From assembly GCA_017467205.1 (NCBI GenBank), contig JAFTSQ010000006.1:1-38510 (forward strand): DNA of 38,510 nucleotides, read 5' to 3'. How positions within the stretch are numbered: position 1 is the first letter of the stretch; every line of letters begins with the position of its first letter. This stretch comes from Clostridia bacterium (GTDB lineage Bacteria > Bacillota_A > Clostridia > Oscillospirales > CAG-272). A program made the translations under genes and the position numbers. Shown here in pieces: positions 9,935 through 18,318 of the stretch. The notes beneath the pieces were generated by a model. The model made no database searches, had not been told where the DNA came from, and was given only the letters and a program-made list of their open reading frames with translations.

Positions 9935-11095
9935 TCAAAAGTTCTCACTACAAAATCGCTCAAGTCGGGAAAGTCCGTCAAGAACTCTCTGCCTTTGAGT
10001 TGCGAGATTTATGCGGACAAACGACGCGCCGTTTCCGCCGTATTCCGCACCGTCCGAGAGGTAAAGGCCCGTGTGTGCCCGAAGCTTTCGGCAGAAGTCG
10101 ACCGAGTCGGTTGAATAGCGCGAGATATCCACCCACAAAAGATAGGTTGCCTCCGAGGGCGGAACGAAAAGATTCGGGATACGCTCGGCGATATACTCCC
10201 GAGCTACGCGCTTGTTCTCGGCAATATACTCGTTAAGCGCGTCGCACCACTCGCCGCACTCGCCAAAGGCGGCGATATTGGCATTCATTGCAAAAATATT
10301 GGGCTCACCGACCTCATCGGTGTTCACGGCGCGCCATATCTTGTGGCGCAAAATCGGATTTTTCGCAACGAGGCAGGCGGACTGAAGCCCCGCAAGATTA
10401 AAGGTCTTTGACGCAGAAATGCAGCTTATCGATATGTCGGCACAGCAGTCGTTCACTGCGGCAAAGGGGGTGTATTCTCGCCCGGGCTCGACTATATCGC
10501 AGTGTATCTCGTCGGAAATGACGGTTACGCCGTACCTGTGACAGAGCTCGCCGACCCTTGCAAGCTCCTCGCGCGACCATATCTTACCGACGGGGTTGTG
10601 AGGATTGCAAAGTATCATCATAGAGGTTTGCGGTCGTGAAAGCTTCTCTTCAAGGTCAGAAAAGTCCACGCGGTATTCCCCGCCCTCGTAGACGAGGTCG
10701 CTCGTCAGGATGTTTCTTCCGTTATTGAGAATAGAGTTGTAGAAGATGTTATATACGGGCGGCTGGATAAGCACACTCTCCGCAGGAGTCGTGAATTTTC
10801 TGACAGCCGAGGAAATGGCGGCGACAATTCCGTTCGAATACACCATATTTTCGGGCAAAAAGCCAACCCCGTGTCGCGTTTTCCACCATTTTGCAACCGC
10901 AAGAAAGAACTCGTCCGGCACAGTTGCGTAGCCGAATATTCCCTCTTTCGCCCGCGCCTCTATTGCCGCCTTAACGGCGGGCGCTGTTTCAAAGTCCATA
11001 TCGGCGACCCACATCGGAAGCTCGCCCTCGCCGACGTCCCACTTGAGCGAGTGTGTGCCGCGGCGGTCTGTCAGCTTATCAAAATCGAATTTCAT
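9935..11095 (-). CDS. PLP-dependent aminotransferase/C-S lyase of the MalY/PatB type
   Basis: This 386-residue fold-type I PLP enzyme belongs to the MalY/PatB (cystathionine beta-lyase) group, which cleaves cystathionine or cysteine to a thiol or sulfide, pyruvate and ammonia. Visible family features are the N-terminal KWD..ELPMWVADMDF (18-35), GYATVP (55-60), NPHNPVG (164-170), SDEIHCD (194-200) and the PLP lysine in SISCISASKTF (K230). The C-terminal GASFVRINLAT matches the conserved substrate-carboxylate region. It is the last gene of the prfC operon, 34 nt after the DUF3737 gene. The start ATG at 11093-11095 has only a weak ribosome site. Which thioether substrate it uses is not decided by the sequence. 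Confidence 0.92.
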   Translation of the reverse strand: MKFDFDKLTDRRGTHSLKWDVGEGELPMWVADMDFETAPAVKAAIEARAKEGIFGYATVPDEFFLAVAKWWKTRHGVGFLPENMVYSNGIVAAISSAVRKFTTPAESVLIQPPVYNIFYNSILNNGRNILTSDLVYEGGEYRVDFSDLEEKLSRPQTSMMILCNPHNPVGKIWSREELARVGELCHRYGVTVISDEIHCDIVEPGREYTPFAAVNDCCADISISCISASKTFNLAGLQSACLVAKNPILRHKIWRAVNTDEVGEPNIFAMNANIAAFGECGEWCDALNEYIAENKRVAREYIAERIPNLFVPPSEATYLLWVDISRYSTDSVDFCRKLRAHTGLYLSDGAEYGGNGASFVRINLATQRQRVLDGLSRLERFCSENF

Positions 11096-11129
11096 ATATC
11101 AATTTCGGGGGCTTGAATTTAACACGCCC

Positions 11130-11969
11130 CTACTCCTCGGTAATAATTTCGGTTCTTTTTGGGTCTATAATATCGCTATCAAGAATAATCTCTCCGATGC
11201 TCTTTGCGCGGATTTTTCCCGATATCGGGTTTTTAACGCTGTCGATATGCGATACGATATCGCAATCCACCGTGCAAAGCTCAAAGGCGAGGTCGGTGTT
11301 AATGAGAGTGCAGTTCACCATCTTCAAGTTTTCAATATAGCAAAGCCCTTGATTCGACTCTAACGTGCAGTTGATAAAGGTAAGATTTTTCGAGTTCCAG
11401 CCAAGGTATTCGCCCTCTATGTAGGAATCCCTCACCGTCACGTTCTCGGTATTCCAAAAGGCGTCCTTCGATATGAGGCGCGACGAGCAGATCTCTATGT
11501 TTTTGCCGCCGTCAAAGGCGTAGTTGCCGTCAAGGCTTAAGTTCTCGGCATAAACGCCATCTGCATTCATTCCGAAATAATCCCCCACCGCCTTAACGTC
11601 CTTTATTCTCACGTCGCGGCAGCCCCAAAGCGTTTCCTCGGCGTTCGGCATATCGGTCCTCAAAAGCGATATTCCCGACGAGCGACGGAAGGTTTTCGGT
11701 GCTTCTATCAGCGAGTCCTTGAAGCTTATACCGTGAGTATACCATATTCCCGAGCGCGCGGTAAGGCGCAGGGTTGTGTTCTCGGCGCTGACGCCCTTAC
11801 AGTACCAAAGCGGATATTTCCACCTGAATTCACTGTTTTTTATATCAAGCTCAGAGCTCTCCTTAAGCGGCGATTCACCGTCCTCAAAAACGCACCCGTC
11901 AACCGTCGCGCCGTGAGTGTTGTAAAGCGCGCGCTCGCCGGTGTAAACTCCGTTTTTATATTCTTTCAT
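11130..11969 (-). CDS. DUF3737 family protein, predicted beta-helix
   Basis: This 279-residue protein has the repetitive pattern of DUF3737: short repeats with buried hydrophobics, Asn and Cys, such as NLTFINCTLE, NLKMVNCTLI and FELCTVDCDI. The family has no established function; a right-handed beta-helix is inferred from the repeat spacing. No signal peptide is seen. I prefer the ATG at 11967-11969 because GGAG lies 6 nt upstream; an in-frame ATG at 11979-11981 overlaps that site. It follows the second radC by about 13 nt in a compact operon. It ends in TAG, which argues that TAG is still a normal stop codon in this organism and bears on the rpoB stop. Confidence 0.8.
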   Translation of the reverse strand: MKEYKNGVYTGERALYNTHGATVDGCVFEDGESPLKESSELDIKNSEFRWKYPLWYCKGVSAENTTLRLTARSGIWYTHGISFKDSLIEAPKTFRRSSGISLLRTDMPNAEETLWGCRDVRIKDVKAVGDYFGMNADGVYAENLSLDGNYAFDGGKNIEICSSRLISKDAFWNTENVTVRDSYIEGEYLGWNSKNLTFINCTLESNQGLCYIENLKMVNCTLINTDLAFELCTVDCDIVSHIDSVKNPISGKIRAKSIGEIILDSDIIDPKRTEIITEE

Positions 11970-11982
11970 TTGCTTCTCCATT

Positions 11983-12654
11983 TTAATCAAAATCAGTGCC
12001 CCGTACGCCTGCAACAAGCGCGACCTCACCGTCCTCGTCGGTCGTACCGCCCTTGCCGCCGAGCTCTACTCTCGCACAGTTCATACCCGACACAACGTAG
12101 TGCGCTGCGAGGTTAACTCTTGCAGAGGCGAACGCCGAGCGGAGCGTTTCTGTTGCCACGACGTCGTCGCGCGATGGCTTGGCAGAGCCCATCGGATGAT
12201 TATGAGCAATAATCACCTTCCGCGCCTTGCGGGAAAGCGCCATTTCTATCATTCGCCTTACCGAAAACGCAGAGGAGTTTATCGTACCGCTGGTTTGAAA
12301 ATCAACCGCGACAACTCTATCCTTTTCGTCAAAGGACATCATATACACCGTTTCCTCGGAAACTCCTATGAAAAGGTGCTTGAAATAGTTAACTATTTCC
12401 TCTTCGGTGTGCTTTTTGCCGATGGCGAAGCTGTCAACCCCTCGCCTCGAGGTTGCCGCCGCGGCAAGCGCCAAAAGGATAGCCGCGTTCTCGGACAGGT
12501 CACCGACCGCCTTGATATCCTCGATATGCGCCTCCGAAATATCCGCTATATTGCCGAATCTTTCAAGGAGCTTGTCTGCCGAAAGCTCTGCCGCATCTTT
12601 CGATACTGCGCGAGAGAGGGTGCGAACGAGCAATTCTCTTTCAGCATTTTTCAT
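11983..12654 (-). CDS. RadC-family JAB/MPN domain protein (second of a tandem pair)
   Basis: This 223-residue protein has a short N-terminal helical region with a helix-hairpin-helix-like part and a C-terminal RadC/UPF0758 JAMM domain. The metal-site motif is complete: HNHP followed by S and D in IIAHNHPMGSAKPSRDD. The family was once linked to DNA repair, but its biochemical role is unsettled. It overlaps the upstream radC paralog by 14 nt, so the two are translationally coupled. GGAGG lies 9 nt before the ATG at 12652-12654. The C-terminal tail after the domain is Gly/Asp-rich and looks unstructured. Confidence 0.88.
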   Translation of the reverse strand: MKNAERELLVRTLSRAVSKDAAELSADKLLERFGNIADISEAHIEDIKAVGDLSENAAILLALAAAATSRRGVDSFAIGKKHTEEEIVNYFKHLFIGVSEETVYMMSFDEKDRVVAVDFQTSGTINSSAFSVRRMIEMALSRKARKVIIAHNHPMGSAKPSRDDVVATETLRSAFASARVNLAAHYVVSGMNCARVELGGKGGTTDEDGEVALVAGVRGTDFD

Positions 12655-13396
12655 ACGCAGCCGCCTCCTTGCTCTCTATGAATTTCTTGAGCTCGGGCTT
12701 CTGGCTGAACGCCGTGCCGAGATGATTGACAAATCCAAGATAGTCCTCGCCCGCAACGATGTAGTTCTCTGCCAAAACGACGCCCGCAAGACCGAGCGCC
12801 CGACCGACGAACTCTCCGCCTGCGCGGTCGCCCTCGGTGGGAATTTTCGTGCCGTAGAGGTGGTTATGCGCTATGATAACGACTGCAGCGCGATTGCGCA
12901 GGGCTATCTCAAGAAAGCGGCGCTCCCTGACAGCACCGCTTGACAGGTCAATATCGTAGACCTTGTCGAGCGAGATTATATTCATTCTGTTATCGAGTGA
13001 GAGCATTACCGTTTCGGTAGCGCCCTTGCCTCTGAAATATTCGACGAAATACCTACCCGCGCTCTTGTAGTCGACTATCGGCTTTTCCTCCGAGTCGCGC
13101 ATAGGCGAGCGTATAGCGTCACCGTATCTCCCAATATCCGCAAGATAGGCGGCAACGCTCGGACCGACGCCCTCGATCTCCATCAACTCCTCCTCGCTCG
13201 CCGAGAGGACTCCGTCAATCGAGCCGAAGCGCGAAAGAAGGTTCTTAGAGATGGGATTTGTGTCCTTATGCGACACGACGTAATAAAGGAGCATCTCAAG
13301 AATCTCGTAGGTATCAAAGACCCGCGCCGTGTGGGCCAAAAGCTTCCTTCGCATTCTTGCACGATGTCCGACATGCACGTTATTTCCGTTAGCCAT
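12641..13396 (-). CDS. RadC-family JAB/MPN domain protein (first of a tandem pair)
   Basis: This 251-residue protein has the usual RadC layout: an N-terminal helix-hairpin-helix region (EGVGPSVAAYLADI) and a C-terminal JAMM domain. The metal motif reads HNHLYGTKIPTEGD. The two His and the Asp are kept, but the conserved Pro after HNH is Leu and the Ser is Thr, so activity may be altered. It overlaps the 3' end of trmB by 8 nt and the downstream radC paralog by 14 nt. The two paralogs are clearly diverged, so the duplication is old. The start ATG at 13394-13396 has GGAG about 9 nt upstream. Confidence 0.88.
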   Translation of the reverse strand: MANGNNVHVGHRARMRRKLLAHTARVFDTYEILEMLLYYVVSHKDTNPISKNLLSRFGSIDGVLSASEEELMEIEGVGPSVAAYLADIGRYGDAIRSPMRDSEEKPIVDYKSAGRYFVEYFRGKGATETVMLSLDNRMNIISLDKVYDIDLSSGAVRERRFLEIALRNRAAVVIIAHNHLYGTKIPTEGDRAGGEFVGRALGLAGVVLAENYIVAGEDYLGFVNHLGTAFSQKPELKKFIESKEAAAYEKC

Positions 13397-14093
13397 CCGT
13401 AAGAGCTCCGCGCCTCCTTTTCGGCGGCATATCTATCACAAAGCCCTCGGGCTTCGTAAGCTCGAGCATATTTATTTTCATTCCCGCTTCTACGAAGGCG
13501 GTTTCATACTCGGTCATAATATTCCCCTCGGCGTGCTCCGAGGCGTGAAGGTCGCGCGTCACGGCGTCGCACTTTATGCCTATCGCCTCTATCTCCTCAA
13601 GCGAGAAGTCGAAGAGTCCTACGTTATCCGTCTTGAAGCGGAGCTTGCCCCCAGTCTTCAATAGATTCATATAAAGGGCAAGGTAGTGCCTGTGAGTCAA
13701 GCGGCGCTTTGCATAACCCTTTTTGCTCCAGGGGTCGGAGAAGTTTAAGAATATTCCATCAACCGTCCCGGGCGCAAACCAATCAGCAAGCTCGTCCGCG
13801 CCGTCAATTATGAAATGGAGGTTGGAAAGCCCATTTGCAGCCTTTGCGCGCTCTGCCGCAAGGACTACGCAATCGCTCACCTTTTCCATCGCAAAATAAC
13901 ACACGCCCCCGTGCCTCTCTGCCATTTGGACGGCAAATCCGCCCTTTCCAGCGCCTATCTCTAAATAGACGGGCGCGCCCGACATACCGTAGCTTTCGGA
14001 AGGATCTATCATAGGCAAAAGCGGCTTTTCGCATATGAATTCACGGCAAGCGTCAAGCCTTGCTTCGCCGTTCTTTTTCTTTCTCATTCTCAT
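13389..14093 (-). CDS. trmB: tRNA (guanine-N7-)-methyltransferase
   Basis: TrmB methylates N7 of G46 in the variable loop of tRNAs using S-adenosylmethionine. The 234-residue length is typical. The SAM-binding motif LEIGAGKGGF (44-53), the catalytic and tRNA-binding segment NFSDPWSKKGYAKRRLTH, FKTDNVGLFDFSL and TEYE near the C-terminus are characteristic. The start ATG at 14091-14093 is preceded by AGGGTGAG at good spacing. It sits 18 nt after prfC and overlaps the next gene, so it is expressed from the prfC promoter. Confidence 0.96.
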   Translation of the reverse strand: MRMRKKKNGEARLDACREFICEKPLLPMIDPSESYGMSGAPVYLEIGAGKGGFAVQMAERHGGVCYFAMEKVSDCVVLAAERAKAANGLSNLHFIIDGADELADWFAPGTVDGIFLNFSDPWSKKGYAKRRLTHRHYLALYMNLLKTGGKLRFKTDNVGLFDFSLEEIEAIGIKCDAVTRDLHASEHAEGNIMTEYETAFVEAGMKINMLELTKPEGFVIDMPPKRRRGALTDG

Positions 14094-14111
14094 AAAAGCT
14101 CACCCTTCAAG

Positions 14112-15710
14112 TTAATCGTCGTTTCTGCTGAATTCCGCAAGCTCAAGGCTCGGATTATCCTCAAGCACCCAGCGGATAGCCCACTCGCTCGTGAAGATAA
14201 GCAGGTTCTTTCCTCGGAAGTCCTGCACCCATTTCGTGTCGTGCGAAAGCTTAAGAGTTTTGGGGTCGAGGTCCTCGTTCGCTATCCAGCGTATCTGCTG
14301 ATACGGAAGATTCGAGCGGTGAAGGTCGCAGCCGTACTCGTTTTTGAGTCTGTATTCAAGCACCTCGAACTGAAGCACGCCGACAACGCCGACGATAACT
14401 CGCTCCATACCCGAGTTAGGCTCGAAGAATATCTGGATTGCACCCTCCTGAGCTATCTGATTCATACCCTTGGAGAACTGCTTGCGCTTCATTGAATCAA
14501 CCTGCTCGACCACCGCGAAGTGCTCGGGTGCGAAGGTGGGAATTCCCTCAAATTTTATCTTTTTACCCTTCTCGCAGACGGTGTCGCCAATCGAGAAGAT
14601 GCCGGGGTCGAAAACGCCTATGATATCGCCGGCGTACGCCTCGTCTATAACCTCGCGCTCGGACGCCATCATCTGCTGAGGCTGAGAGAGGCGGAAGGAC
14701 TTATCACCCTGAACGTGATAGTAATCCTTGCCGCGCTCGAATTTACCCGAGCATATGCGCATAAACGCGATTCTGTCGCGGTGTGCCTTATTCATATTCG
14801 CCTGAATCTTGAAAACGAAGGCGGAAAACGCGGGGTCAAAGGGGTCTACCGTCGCGTTTTCTGCTACACGGGGTAAGGGCGAGGTGGTCATTTCAAGAAA
14901 ATGCTCAAGGAAGGGCTCGATTCCGAAATTGTTGAGAGCCGAGCCGAAGAAGACGGGTGAAAGCTTGCCGTGACGGACTGCCTCAAGGTCGAAATCGAAG
15001 GATGCTCCGTCAAGCAGCTCAACCTGCTCGCAAAGCTCCTCGCGCATACGCTCGCCAATCAGCTCGTCGAGCTTTTCGGTATCTGTTATCTCGCAGTCAA
15101 CTCCCCTTATGCGCTCTCTTCCGCGATGCGCGTCGTCAAAGAAGAGTATGCGACGCTCCGAGCGGTCGTAAACTCCGCGGAACTTCTGACCGCATCCGAT
15201 AGGCCAGTTCATAGGATAAGTGCCTATTCCAAACTCGCGCTCAAGCTCGTCGAGCAGGTCGAACGGGTCGCGCGCCTCGCGGTCGAGCTTGTTGATAAAG
15301 GTGAAGATGGGAATATCACGCATAGCGCAGACCTTGAAGAGCTTTCTCGTCTGCGGCTCGATACCCTTTGCCGCGTCTATAACCATCACCGCGCTGTCCG
15401 CCGCCATAAGCGTGCGGTAGGTGTCCTCCGAGAAGTCCTGGTGACCCGGCGTATCGAGGATATTTATGCAATATCCGTTATATTCAAACTGAAGCACCGA
15501 CGAGGTTATAGAAATTCCCCTCTGCTTTTCAAGCTCCATCCAGTCCGAAACCGCGTGCTTGTCCGACTGCTTACCCTTTACCGAGCCTGCCGACTGAATC
15601 GCACCTCCGTAAAGGAGAAACTTCTCGGTAAGAGTCGTTTTTCCTGCGTCTGGGTGGGATATGATTGCAAAGGTTCTTCTTCTTTTAATTTCACTGACAA
15701 AATCCGACAT
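14112..15710 (-). CDS. prfC: Peptide chain release factor 3
   Basis: RF3 is a translational GTPase that recycles RF1/RF2 from the ribosome after termination. The 532 residues match the family. The P-loop SHPDAGKT (18-25), switch region QRGISITSS, G3 DTPGHQDF and G4 NKLD are visible, and RF3-specific signatures such as SEDTYRTL and the C-terminal WVLEDNPSLELAEFS distinguish it from EF-G. It heads the six-gene operon; the promoter is at 15761-15789. The ATG at 15708-15710 follows GGGGAAAG. Confidence 0.96.
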   Translation of the reverse strand: MSDFVSEIKRRRTFAIISHPDAGKTTLTEKFLLYGGAIQSAGSVKGKQSDKHAVSDWMELEKQRGISITSSVLQFEYNGYCINILDTPGHQDFSEDTYRTLMAADSAVMVIDAAKGIEPQTRKLFKVCAMRDIPIFTFINKLDREARDPFDLLDELEREFGIGTYPMNWPIGCGQKFRGVYDRSERRILFFDDAHRGRERIRGVDCEITDTEKLDELIGERMREELCEQVELLDGASFDFDLEAVRHGKLSPVFFGSALNNFGIEPFLEHFLEMTTSPLPRVAENATVDPFDPAFSAFVFKIQANMNKAHRDRIAFMRICSGKFERGKDYYHVQGDKSFRLSQPQQMMASEREVIDEAYAGDIIGVFDPGIFSIGDTVCEKGKKIKFEGIPTFAPEHFAVVEQVDSMKRKQFSKGMNQIAQEGAIQIFFEPNSGMERVIVGVVGVLQFEVLEYRLKNEYGCDLHRSNLPYQQIRWIANEDLDPKTLKLSHDTKWVQDFRGKNLLIFTSEWAIRWVLEDNPSLELAEFSRNDD

Positions 15711-15760
15711 TTTCTTTCCCCTGTACGCGCATTGTGCGCGAGTTTTATTTTAACTTTTAT

Positions 15761-15789
15761 ATTTTATCATATATTGCGCGCGTGGTCAA
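15761..15789 (-). promoter_or_regulatory. prfC operon promoter
   Basis: Minus strand TTGACC (15784-15789), 17-bp spacer, TAAAAT (15761-15766). The -35 element lies inside the arm of a 12-bp inverted repeat, so regulation by a dimeric protein is possible. The short leader also holds a GCGCA/TGCGC hairpin near 15726-15740. Confidence 0.6.
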
Positions 15790-15816
15790 CACCCGTGGTG
15801 CAAGCGGGTGTTGACC
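15784..15816 (-). repeat. Perfect inverted repeat between feoB and prfC
   Basis: GGTCAACACCCG (15784-15795) and CGGGTGTTGACC (15805-15816) are perfect 12-bp arms around a 9-nt loop, 8 nt past the feoB stop. No T-run follows on the minus strand, so it is not a standard terminator. One arm contains the prfC -35 hexamer. Confidence 0.7.
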
Positions 15817-15824
15817 GCGTTCTA

Positions 15825-17912
15825 TTAAAAGAGCCGAGCGACGAGGGAAACGGCGGCGCACACTGCGAAGCCGAAGACGGTTGGCAGGAGAAAGGCGAGT
15901 GCCGTGTAGCCAACTCTTCCGCATTCGCGCTTTATCGTGATAAGCGTTGTTGAACAGGGAAAATGCAGAAGCATAAAGAGGAGAAAGCATATCGCCGTGA
16001 CGGGCGTCCACCCTGCCCCGAGGAGCACCTCGCGCAAGGCGTCGAACGAGCCGACCTCGGTCAAGGAAGCCCCACCCGTGTACGCCATAAGCATAATTGG
16101 AATTACTGTTTCATTCGCGGTTATGCCGAGTATAAAGGCAAGGAGAACCACCCCGTCAAGCCCCATTATCCGACCGAGCGGGTCGAGGGCACGTGAGATA
16201 AGAAGTATAAGAGGCGCGCCGCCGAGGGTAAGGTTCGTGAGAAGCCACAAAAGTAGACCTGCGGGAGCGGCAACCGCCACGGCGCGCAAAAGAATCTTTA
16301 AGGTTCGGTCAAGCAGGGAGCGAACTATCGTTTTTTTAATATCCGGCACTCTGTACGGCGGAAGCTCTATCGTAAAGGAGGACGGCTCACCGCGAAGGAT
16401 AGTGCGAGAAAGAATAAAGGTTGCAAGGAAGGTGAGAAGTGTTGCGAGCACTATCAGCGCTATGACTACCGTCGCGGAAATAAGCCCTACTGCGCCGCCA
16501 AGACCCAAAAGGAGCGTGCTTGTGATAACGACGATAGCCGAAAACCTGCCGTTGCAGGGGATAAAGCTATTCGTCAGTATCGCGAGTAGCCGCTCTCGCG
16601 GCGAGTCAATTATCCGACAGCCGACAACGCCTGCCGCATTGCACCCAAGACCCATACACATCGTGAGTGCCTGCTTGCCGCAAGCACCGCAGGCGGCAAA
16701 CGGGCGGTCAAGATTGTACGCCATCCTCGGCAGGTAGCCGAAGTCCTCAAGGAGCGTGAAGAGCGGGAAGAAGATAGCCATAGGCGGCAGCATCACCGCC
16801 ACGACCCAGAACACCATTCTGAAAACGCCGAGCACAAGCGCATCCGACAAAGCTTGCGGAAAGTGCAAAAATGTAAACAATTGTGTGGTTTTACCCTCTA
16901 ATATGCCAAACAGAGAGGATAAGAGCTCCGACGGATAGTTTGCACCGATAATGGTTATCCAAAGCACCAAAATCAGCAAAAGAATCATCACGGGGTATGC
17001 CGTCCACCGCCCCGTGAAGAGCTTATCAAGGAATCTGTCGCGCCCGGAATACTCGCCGCGCGTGTATCTTACGCAACCCTTGGCTATTTCCTCGGCTGCT
17101 CCTGCGAGCGCCTCGGTTATGGCTACAAATGCATCATCCTCGCCGTAGCCAAGCCGCTCCTCTGCCGCGGCAAGCGAGCAAATGAGCTCTGTATCGGATA
17201 GCACCGCCTCGCCCACTCGCTCCTCGAGCTCCGCATATATCGATGAGTCCCCCTCGAGCATCTTTGTGGCTATCCAGCGCGGCGGGATAGGGCCCGTGTA
17301 GAGTTTTTCAACCTTTTTGGTTAAAAAATCTATTTCTCTCTCAAGGGGCGCAGGATATATTTTCGGGAGTGGTTTTTGCAAAGTCTTCCCCTTCAAGAGC
17401 GAGTCAAGCGCCGAGCCGAGCAGCCTCGGTGCGCGCCTATCCTTTGCCACCACGCCGACGACGGGTACACCAAGGGTACGGGAAAGCCCTTCGAGGTCGA
17501 CCTCTATTCCCCGCCGCTTTGCCTCGTCAAGCAGATTGACGCAGACCACCACGCGCCGTGACACCTCAATACACTGAAGGGCAAGTATAAGATTCCTTTC
17601 AAGCGCGGTAGCATCGCAAACCACGACAGTCGTGTCAGCACCGCCAAAGCATATGAAGTTGCGCGCAATCTCCTCCTCGGGTGAGTGCGCCATCAGAGAA
17701 TAAGTACCGGGGATATCCACAACGCGAATATCCCCCTCGCTCCGTGCGAAAACGCCCTCCGCCGTGCCAACCGTTTTGCCCGCCCAGTTTCCCGTGTGCT
17801 GATTCATACCCGTCAGCGCATTGAAAAGTGTGCTCTTTCCGACGTTCGGGTTTCCCGCGAGAGCAACCGTCGGCAAAGCTTTTCCCTCAAGCTCTTTTTT
17901 AGTCATACGCAA
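15825..17912 (-). CDS. feoB: Ferrous iron transport protein B
   Basis: FeoB is the membrane Fe(II) transporter with an N-terminal G domain. G-motifs are visible: GNPNVGKS (20-27), DIPGTYSL (66-73) and NLLD (126-129). Two Gate regions follow in the membrane part, including GCGKQALTMCMGLGCNAAGVVGCR with the conserved cysteines, and several hydrophobic helices run to the C-terminus. The length of 695 residues is normal. The start is uncertain: TTG at 17910-17912 has GGAG at 7-nt spacing, while the ATG two codons in (17904-17906) is 13 nt from it. It follows feoA by 17 nt, so the two form one operon. Confidence 0.97.
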   Translation of the reverse strand: MRMTKKELEGKALPTVALAGNPNVGKSTLFNALTGMNQHTGNWAGKTVGTAEGVFARSEGDIRVVDIPGTYSLMAHSPEEEIARNFICFGGADTTVVVCDATALERNLILALQCIEVSRRVVVCVNLLDEAKRRGIEVDLEGLSRTLGVPVVGVVAKDRRAPRLLGSALDSLLKGKTLQKPLPKIYPAPLEREIDFLTKKVEKLYTGPIPPRWIATKMLEGDSSIYAELEERVGEAVLSDTELICSLAAAEERLGYGEDDAFVAITEALAGAAEEIAKGCVRYTRGEYSGRDRFLDKLFTGRWTAYPVMILLLILVLWITIIGANYPSELLSSLFGILEGKTTQLFTFLHFPQALSDALVLGVFRMVFWVVAVMLPPMAIFFPLFTLLEDFGYLPRMAYNLDRPFAACGACGKQALTMCMGLGCNAAGVVGCRIIDSPRERLLAILTNSFIPCNGRFSAIVVITSTLLLGLGGAVGLISATVVIALIVLATLLTFLATFILSRTILRGEPSSFTIELPPYRVPDIKKTIVRSLLDRTLKILLRAVAVAAPAGLLLWLLTNLTLGGAPLILLISRALDPLGRIMGLDGVVLLAFILGITANETVIPIMLMAYTGGASLTEVGSFDALREVLLGAGWTPVTAICFLLFMLLHFPCSTTLITIKRECGRVGYTALAFLLPTVFGFAVCAAVSLVARLF

Positions 17913-17929
17913 AAAATCGCTCCGTAAAG

Positions 17930-18148
17930 TTAGAATACCAATACGTCCTTACAGTCGCGTGCCCTTATCGCTATCACCGCACCTCGTATCAGATACGCGC
18001 GAGGGTCGCCCGACGGGCTTGCGCTCACGCAAAGCACCTCCGTTCCCCTAACGAGTCCGATATCGAAGAATCTGCGCCGAAGAGAGCACTCGGGGGTGAC
18101 GGCGGCAACTCTTGCGCGCTCGCCGACCGCTATATCAGAAAGCCTCAT
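17930..18148 (-). CDS. feoA: Ferrous iron transport protein A
   Basis: FeoA is a small SH3-like cytoplasmic partner of FeoB. The 72 residues start MRLSDIAVG and contain RRRFFDIGLVRGTEV and GAVIAIR, all typical. I chose the ATG at 18146-18148, with GGAGG 10 nt upstream. The frame stays open further upstream and would add a Cys-rich segment (GCTSCCKR), but its candidate ATG at 18212-18214 overlaps the predicted -10 box, so the extension is probably not translated. Confidence 0.93.
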   Translation of the reverse strand: MRLSDIAVGERARVAAVTPECSLRRRFFDIGLVRGTEVLCVSASPSGDPRAYLIRGAVIAIRARDCKDVLVF

Positions 18149-18212
18149 TTTTCCTTTTCCTCCTATTCTTTTGCAGCAAGAAGTGCATCCTTTTTCTTTT
18201 CCGTCTTCTATC

Positions 18213-18241
18213 ATTCTATTCCGCCCTCTGCTTTTTGACAA
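18213..18241 (-). promoter_or_regulatory. feoAB promoter (probable)
   Basis: Minus strand TTGTCA (18236-18241), 17-bp spacer, TAGAAT (18213-18218). It lies just past the dus terminator and about 60 nt before feoA. I saw no clear Fur box. Confidence 0.5.
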
Positions 18242-18282
18242 AAAGAAAGGACGACAACTCAAACAAAAAGCTTGAGTTATCG
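18241..18282 (-). terminator. Terminator after dus
   Basis: AACTCAA/TTGAGTT with flanking pairs (18252-18282) forms a stem of about 10 bp with one mismatch, followed on the minus strand by the T-rich CCTTTCTTTTT. Confidence 0.7.
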
Positions 18283-18318
18283 CCTTTTTGAAGGTTTTAT
18301 TTTAATTAGGTGCAGCCG

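Noticed and set aside
9760..9981. 73-codon minus-strand frame overlapping the end of the MalY/PatB gene
   Set aside because: It begins with TTG inside the lyase gene in another frame, has no ribosome site and resembles no known protein.
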